Shown here piece by piece: positions 58,452 through 64,000 of a DNA stretch of 64,000 nt. Within the stretch, counting starts at the first letter, position 1, and each line of letters begins with the position of its first letter. Source of the stretch: Circinella minor (Eukaryota; Mucoromycota; Mucoromycetes; Mucorales; Lichtheimiaceae). A program made the position numbers and the translations under genes. The stretch is from contig JAEPRB010000033.1 in NCBI GenBank assembly GCA_016758965.1, positions 62,001-126,000 of the forward strand, written 5' to 3'. Below the pieces are notes generated by a model. It had not been told where the DNA came from and did not search any database. It saw only the letters and a list, made by a program, of their open reading frames with translations.

Positions 58452-60826
58452 TCAGCATTTTATACATATCACTGTTTTTTTTTTCCACAGTAATTTGCTT
58501 GCAATTATGAAGACGAGCGGCTTCTTCGCCTTCGCACCTTCGTGGGTTGACCCCCTTCGCTTCACTTCATGTCAACACCCCTCCGAAGCTGTAGTTTGGC
58601 GGGTCGTTATGACTATTTGCTATTAAGACTTCGGTGTCATACGCACTAATGTATTTGTTCTTTTACTTAATGCCATTTGCAGTTCACTAGAGGTGTGGAC
58701 CGCCAATGTTAACCATCTCATGATGGAGCTTGTTAGTCTGTTGAGGCGAAAGCTTTTTTTTTAAAAAAAAAAAATATGAATGAATCAAGTGTATAACCAT
58801 TTTGTTCTTCTTATTTATTATTACCAGGTACGAGTCTACTTATATCTCCCCTGGGAAATGTAACTGATTGATATAACAAACCCCCCATCAATGTAAGGGT
58901 TCTTGTTATTTTCAATGTAGTTACGTAATTCTGCAAAAGATAAAAATTAATAAAATAGTTACGCTATAAAAGTAAAAGAAAAAAAGAGGAAGCTTACCCT
59001 CGTTCCAGTACGCGTTTCCACCATAAAGATGAAAGGAAACGCGGCATTGCTGCGGAGCTATAAATTTCACTTTTGCTTTGATCCCTCAATAGCAGCGACT
59101 CTATTTGCCCAACTCTCGAAAGTAATACATAAAAAATAGTATTTAAAGATAGAGAATTAATAACAACCATCCCACATAATACTATATATCGATTTTCACA
59201 AGACGCATCGTTTTATTATCTAGTGAACACTTTGTGTATTTTATCTTCTATATCATAATTATATTTATGACATGTAGAAGGCTTTACTAATTAATAAATT
59301 ATTCTATTATAGTTACAAATCAAAAAAAGTGGATTAGATTCTCTTATATTCTCATATCTTTTTATTGAAATGTTTCCCTGGGTTAATACATCAAAATGTT
59401 GACTTGGTCAAGCAAAAAAAAAAAAAAATTGGATTTTCCTTCCTCCACTAAGGTAGACCGTTTCTTTATCTAATTTTCGAATAAACATTGTACGTAGAAG
59501 TGGACAGATCTGTGTATAAATCTCCCCCCCCCCTCCACCCCAAGTCACTTTTTTTGGGTCACAAAATTCACTGCCAAAAATTCTGCTCGGAAGTCACCAC
59601 GGGTCACAACCAAAATACCTGTTTCTTATTAAATAAAGCAAATAAATACACGGTGTATTTAGTGTATTCGGTCACAAATCATAGTGTTTTTTTTTTATAT
59701 GTATTAAGTGATTATATATAACAAGATAGAAAATCATTCAGTCACTGGCTATAGAATATGACTTTTATACTTCGTATCATCATAAAAGGGATGACGGAGG
59801 TCATAATACTAAAGACATCCTTTGACGTTATTATTAGTATTTATTATTATCATACATAGCATGATTATTATTATACAGTAAAATTTCTAGTTAAACCTGT
59901 TACTCTCCATGTGGTAAATATCGATTTCCTGAAATAACAACTTCATTTTTTAGGCTAAGTTTACAGCTACTGTAAGACCATACATTTATAATTAGATTAA
60001 ACTGTACAAGATAAAACAAAAAAAAAATTGACAACTCATATTAATGTTGTTTTATTAAGATGAGATAGTATTATTTATTTGTTCTAATAGGTTCCACAAA
60101 ATATTTTTTTTTATTTTTCTACAACATTCGAATAATAAACAACTTTTCTTTTGATAGAAAATTTCGTAAAACAAAACAAAACAAAAAAAAATAGGGTAAT
60201 AATAACGATATATAAATGTAGTTATTTATAGTGTAATGGGGGGGGGGGTTTCTAACTTAAAAAAAAAAACTTTCATTTTGGTGTTTTGTTAAAAATATAA
60301 AAAAAACGTTTTATTCTGATCTTCCAGGTAAAAATAAATGATCGACGTTTTTCTTTTTGATTCTCAAAAGATCTTCAATCAACTTACAAATAACATTTTG
60401 GGATCGGGTCAAAAAATAAAATGTGAAACAACTTTTTTAATACACGCAGAAAAAAAAAAAAATCCCAGGGGGAGAGAGGGAATAACAATGTTTATGAAGG
60501 TATTTGTTTTTTTTTTTTTTTTTGCGAGTTAAACTTTAATATGTTGGGGGGAGGGAAGTTAAAGATGAAAAAGTGCCACAAAAAAAAAAAAGAAAGAGGG
60601 AGGGGGGGTGATAAGATGATGATGATGATGATGGGGGGTACAAGTTGAAAGGGTATTCGCGTTCACTTGTAATATAAAAAAAAAAAACCATGAATTTATG
60701 TCATTGCTTTTTGCTGAATTCGTAAAAAAAAAAAACTCAGTTTTTTTTTTTCAATGAGAAGATAAGAATGCTGTGTTTGGTACCCCCAATTCCGTCTATT
60801 TTATCAATGGATATATTATGACGTTA
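58452..60826. other. Intergenic region with GC-rich patch
   Basis: A patch at 58500-58640 is distinctly GC-richer than all flanking spacer and may belong to the transposon relic. A small candidate two-exon frame lies at 58811-59024. The rest is AT-rich, with A- and G-runs at 60239-60640 (including a GAT/ATG-type repeat near 60617-60632). Confidence 0.5.
58811..59024 (-). other. Candidate 48-residue two-exon micro-ORF
   Basis: Exon 1 (58998-59024, 9 codons, donor GTAAGC) and exon 2 (58811-58930, acceptor TTTGCAG) join in phase 0 to give MVETRTGTRNYVTTLKITRT followed by LTLMGGLLYQSVTFPRGD and a short tail. No family recognised. It lies next to the transposase relic and may be part of it or chance. 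Confidence 0.25.
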
Positions 60827-63019
60827 TTAAAATTTGAGATAGATAATAATAAGTAGTGATGTAATAATAATCTTCTTCTTTTTTTTTTTTACCTTATTGG
60901 TGATATCTTTTTGGCTATTGTTTAATCCTTCGTGTTGTTGTTCACTATTTTCTCGACATTGATAAAATCCACATGTTTGCTATAAATAATTTTATTTTAG
61001 TTCCATTTTTATAGATCCCTCTGTCATAATACATCAGAAAAAAAAAAAAAACTTTAAAACTTACTTGTGACCATCCTGATCGACAAGACCAACAAAATTG
61101 AAATCCACAAAATAGACAATCCACTTTATTACATCCTTCATCACGATTAATCATTACTGAACAACATGGACAGGCTCGTCTATAATCAAAAAAAAAAAAA
61201 AATCATTTCATAAAACAATTAAATAATTGAACTCTTTTGAGAGTGGAAAGGGTTCAAAATGATTTATATTTACGTATTTTCCAATTTCCATTGTATAGTA
61301 CTTGTTTCTTCTTGTTTATTTTCTTCATTTGATAATTTCAATTTAAGATTATCTAAACATGAATTTGACAAGTGGGCATTTTCACCACATTGAAGACACA
61401 TATCATGACCACATATATTACTACAAAAAAAAAAAAAAAACGCACACATGAAACAAACAAAAAAGTTTGTTTATTATTATTATTATTATTCTTTTTTTTT
61501 TTCAGTTCATCAATTTTTTCCCCAATGTCCTCAATCTTACCAAGTTTCAATAGGAAAATTAGCAATATGCCAAAATTGAGCTCGTTTCCAAGCTTCAGGA
61601 ACGATTTCTAAAGCAACCAGTTGTTTAGATAACTCCGAAGCCATTGAATACAATCGTGGATCTTGAGCTGCTTGGCGTAATACTGGCGTCATTTGGTGGT
61701 ACAGGGTTTGAATACGACCGATTGTAAATGATGTCGATGTCGATAATGATGATAATGTATTATTATTATGATGATGATGAGGATGATTGTTCATATTGGG
61801 TTTTAATAATGGATCTAACCAAGATAATTGAATTATATCTATTGATTTTTTTAATTCATTCATTAAATGAGCAATTTTTTCAATTCGTTTTTGTCGTGAT
61901 AATCCTTGAGATCGTGGTGATTGACATGGAGCTACTTGATTAACTCGACAAGAAGAACAATAACGTGAAAAAGGTCGATAAGGTTGATTATATTTTTCAT
62001 ATAATTCTACCATGGAGGATGGAACATAACGACTCCATTCAGATTGTTTAATAGGTTCTTGACAAACTAAATAAATAAATAAAAATCACACCCGCCAATT
62101 TGTTGCCATGGTAAATTAATTTTTTTTTTTTTAGGGGAAAAGAGAATGGGATGGAAAAGTTTTTAGATAATATGACTTTCTTTTTTCTACCTGGACATTT
62201 GATTCGAGTAACACCAAGTCCCCAGGATGCATGAACAATTTCTTCAATATACCTATATGAACATTTTTAAAAAAAAAAAATTCACATAATTATGTTTCCA
62301 TGGTAATCATACATAAATTAAATTATAAAATAATAAGTAGCAACAATGCTCCCTCTCTCTCTCTCTCTGTCTAATGCTAATAAAAAAGAAATAGATTGCA
62401 ATTCATTCCTATGTTTTTACCTTTGAAAACAAGGTTTACAAAATTGATCACGACATGATTCCAAACATAAAGCATATCGTTTACTTAAACAAATAGAACA
62501 TTTTTGTAACCAATATTCCATACCATCATTATCATCACTACCACTACTTGTACCACTACTACTTGTTTCAATCATTAATGATGATGTTGAAGGTGATGTT
62601 AATAATGGCCTTGAAGAAGAAGAAGAAGAAGAACTACTAGCCATAGAAGTTATCATATTTCTTTTTCTAGTATTATTTCTATTCGTATGATGAGCAGAAC
62701 GATGTTTTCTTTGTTGTCTTCTTCTTCTTGCAGTTGTTGTAGGGTCTTTATGATGAGATAATACAAGTTGATATAACCAACCAATAAAAAATGATAATGT
62801 ACGTAAAAAGATGGCAGGCATTAATAATGTTGGATAGAACATGTAAAAGAATGGTAAACAATAGCAAAATAATAAATTAGCTAAATTGAACTTTTCCCAA
62901 TATTTTTTAAATTGGTTTAACCATGTTGTTTTTTCTTCTTCTTCTAGTTGTTGTTGTTGTTGTTGTCCTTGTATTGATTGTAGTTGTAATGTTGGTTGTT
63001 GTTGTTGTTGTACTTCCAT
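60827..63019 (-). CDS. RBR (RING-in-between-RING) E3 ubiquitin ligase with N-terminal membrane region
   Basis: Six minus-strand exons (62421-63019, 62191-62252, 61541-62066, 61274-61420, 61065-61179, 60827-60979) give 533 residues. A Q-rich start precedes a hydrophobic region (LANLLFCYCLPFFYMFYPTL and PAIFLRTLSFFIGWLYQLVL) that may anchor it. A basic Ser-rich linker leads to RING1 (CSICLSKRYALCLESCRDQF, then CKPCFQRYIEE, about 174-225). The IBR contains CNICGHDMCLQCGENAH, and RING2 contains CPCCSVMINRDEGCNKVDC, with Cys461 in the position of the catalytic Cys of RBR ligases. These enzymes take ubiquitin from E2 onto that Cys before transfer. RING1 and IBR are separated by a long spacer, larger than in parkin-type proteins. 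The end of the last exon (after DITNK) is uncertain, since a donor-like GTAAAA occurs there. Substrate and membrane are unknown. Confidence 0.86.
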
Positions 63020-63773
63020 TGAAAAATAAAACTATGTCGTGTGTGTGTGTGTGTGTGTGTGAAAAGTTGTAAAAAAAAAAAAAAATGTATGCAAGTTTTA
63101 AACAGTGTATATAAGCAACAATGCTCGTTGTCTCCGCTTTAAAAAAAAATAATAACTTATGCCAAGCCTTTATAGAATAAAAAAAAAAAAATAAAAGTTT
63201 TTATTTATTTACTTTTTTTTTAACAACGAAATTATTAAAATAATGATAACATCAAGCAGTTGTTTTGCATGAATCTTTTTTCATTATTTTATTTTACTTT
63301 TTTTTTTTATTTTCTTTATACAAAACATGACCAAAAGAAGGTTTTTTGGGGGCATATTGGTGGGGGGGGAGAAGAAAGAGGTGTGAACATAATATTTATA
63401 TATAGAAAGAAGTAGAAGAAATACATATATATATATATATATATATATTAAGAAAAAAGATGACTATGTATGTATATGTGTGTGTGTGTGTGTGTGAATG
63501 GGTTTAATGGTATAACAAGAATCCTGTTGTATTTTTTTTTTTTTAAGAAAAAAAAGAAAAAAGAATGCCAGCATCCCCCCCCCAAAAAAAAAAAGCAAAA
63601 ATAAATAAGTGGAAATTTTTTATACATATACAAGGATTATGGGGATTTGTTTGTTTGTAGAGGTTGTGTGTGTGGATTTATATAAGTGCATGGTTGTTGT
63701 AAGTTGAATAAGTGTGGGTGGAGGGTTGTTTTTTTTTTTTTTTTTTTTTGAGATAAAGAGAAGAAAAAAGAAA
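63020..63773. other. Intergenic region with microsatellites
   Basis: RBR gene promoter and leader, with a (GT)11 tract (63039-63060), a TA tract (63427-63448) and a T-run (63730-63749), the last being the 3' flank of the left-running gene at the window end. No gene seen. Confidence 0.5.
63039..63060. repeat. (GT)11 microsatellite
   Basis: Perfect dinucleotide repeat just upstream of the RBR gene start, in its probable leader. Confidence 0.9.
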
Positions 63774-64000
63774 TTAATAGAAAGCACCCATAGCCATGGA
63801 AGGATGTAATTGGTTATAAGCTTGATGGTGTAATTGAAAAGTATTGGCTGGGATAGACTGTGGTGGTTGTGGTAATGTGGAAGAAAGTAAAGATGAATTA
63901 GTAGTAGTAGTTATTGGTTGTGGTGGTACTACCATAGCAGCTGCTGCAGCTGCCATCACTTGTTCTTGTTGTTGATAAATATGTTCTTGTTGTTGTTTAA
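63774..64000 (-). CDS. C-terminal part of an unknown Q/A/P-rich protein, cut by the window edge
   Basis: A minus-strand frame enters from the right edge and stops at TAA (63774-63776), giving 75 residues in the window. They are Gln-rich (YQQQEQV), then an Ala run (MAAAAAAMVVPPQPITTTTN), then Pro/Ser/His rich, ending NQLHPSMAMGAFY. This is a low-complexity C-terminus of the kind found in transcription regulators or RNA-binding proteins. The family cannot be told from this part. Confidence 0.65.
   Translation of the reverse strand, partial: KQQQEHIYQQQEQVMAAAAAAMVVPPQPITTTTNSSLLSSTLPQPPQSIPANTFQLHHQAYNQLHPSMAMGAFY

Noticed and set aside
59488..59721. Plus-strand frame in the AT-rich spacer
   Set aside because: Contains a C-run and TA-rich DNA; no splice context or motif.
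1..64000. CRISPR arrays, bacterial operons, ribosome-binding sites and replication origins
   Set aside because: No regularly spaced repeats and no prokaryotic gene organisation; spliced genes and eukaryotic families make these categories inapplicable. TA tracts alone were not taken as origins.

Overview
The window looks like nuclear DNA of an early-diverging fungus, most likely Mucoromycota. Intergenic DNA is very AT-rich and full of homopolymers, TA tracts and trinucleotide repeats. Genes are spliced through many short GT-AG introns, mostly 60-160 nt, with donors such as GTAAGT and GTAAAT. The proteins are eukaryotic housekeeping types with fungal features: a fused siroheme enzyme, an Hsp70 of the HSPA12 type, fungal Alg11 and Tom7, and Q-rich regulators. 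The species assignment is inference. Exon boundaries were assigned by reading splice sites and phase by eye; in every complete model given as a gene the summed exons keep one open frame.

Layout. 1-206 is the N-terminal end of an unknown minus-strand gene. 891-2357 (-) is a bifunctional siroheme enzyme. 3984-9154 (+) is the chromatin remodeller SWR1. 11242-12630 (+) is a bHLH factor. 13332-13792 (-) is ribosomal protein P2. 13.8-21.3 kb looks like a gene desert but holds a well-supported two-exon 55-residue membrane microprotein (18176-18504, -). 21364-23847 (+) is an HSPA12-like Hsp70 and 24592-25311 (+) a complex I subunit of the NDUFA11/B14.7 type. 25621-27837 (-) is ALG11, divergent from a small putative mitochondrial protein (28505-29076, +), which converges on U2 snRNP A' (29521-30654, -). 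33254-36031 (+) is a CAS1/CASD1-type O-acetyltransferase.

Right half. A 32-residue CCHC zinc-knuckle mini-gene lies at 38335-38631 (+), followed by two unrecognised plus-strand genes (40043-40540 and 41050-41797). The last two exons of a Drs2-type flippase (43950-44482, +) emerge directly from a 195-nt poly-T/poly-A tract, with no sign of the rest of the gene. TOM7 (45195-45520, +), an F-box gene (45776-46846, 46919-47197 and 47282-47527, -), a small membrane protein (48187-48405, -) and a tail-anchored four-exon gene (48859-49897, -) follow. 49.9-53.6 kb is mostly AT-rich spacer with one exon-like block. A homeobox gene (53648-55075, +) precedes a decayed tnp2-type DNA transposon relic (about 56.4-58.45 kb, -). 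The window closes with an RBR E3 ubiquitin ligase (60827-63019, -) and the C-terminus of an unknown Q-rich gene (63774-64000, -).

There is no operon-like organisation; the genes serve unrelated processes (sulfur assimilation, chromatin, translation, splicing, ER glycosylation, mitochondrial import and respiration, membrane lipid asymmetry, ubiquitination). I found no CRISPR array, rRNA or complete tRNA. The most novel-looking items are the tiny spliced genes hidden in apparent spacer and the flippase tail at the homopolymer junction.
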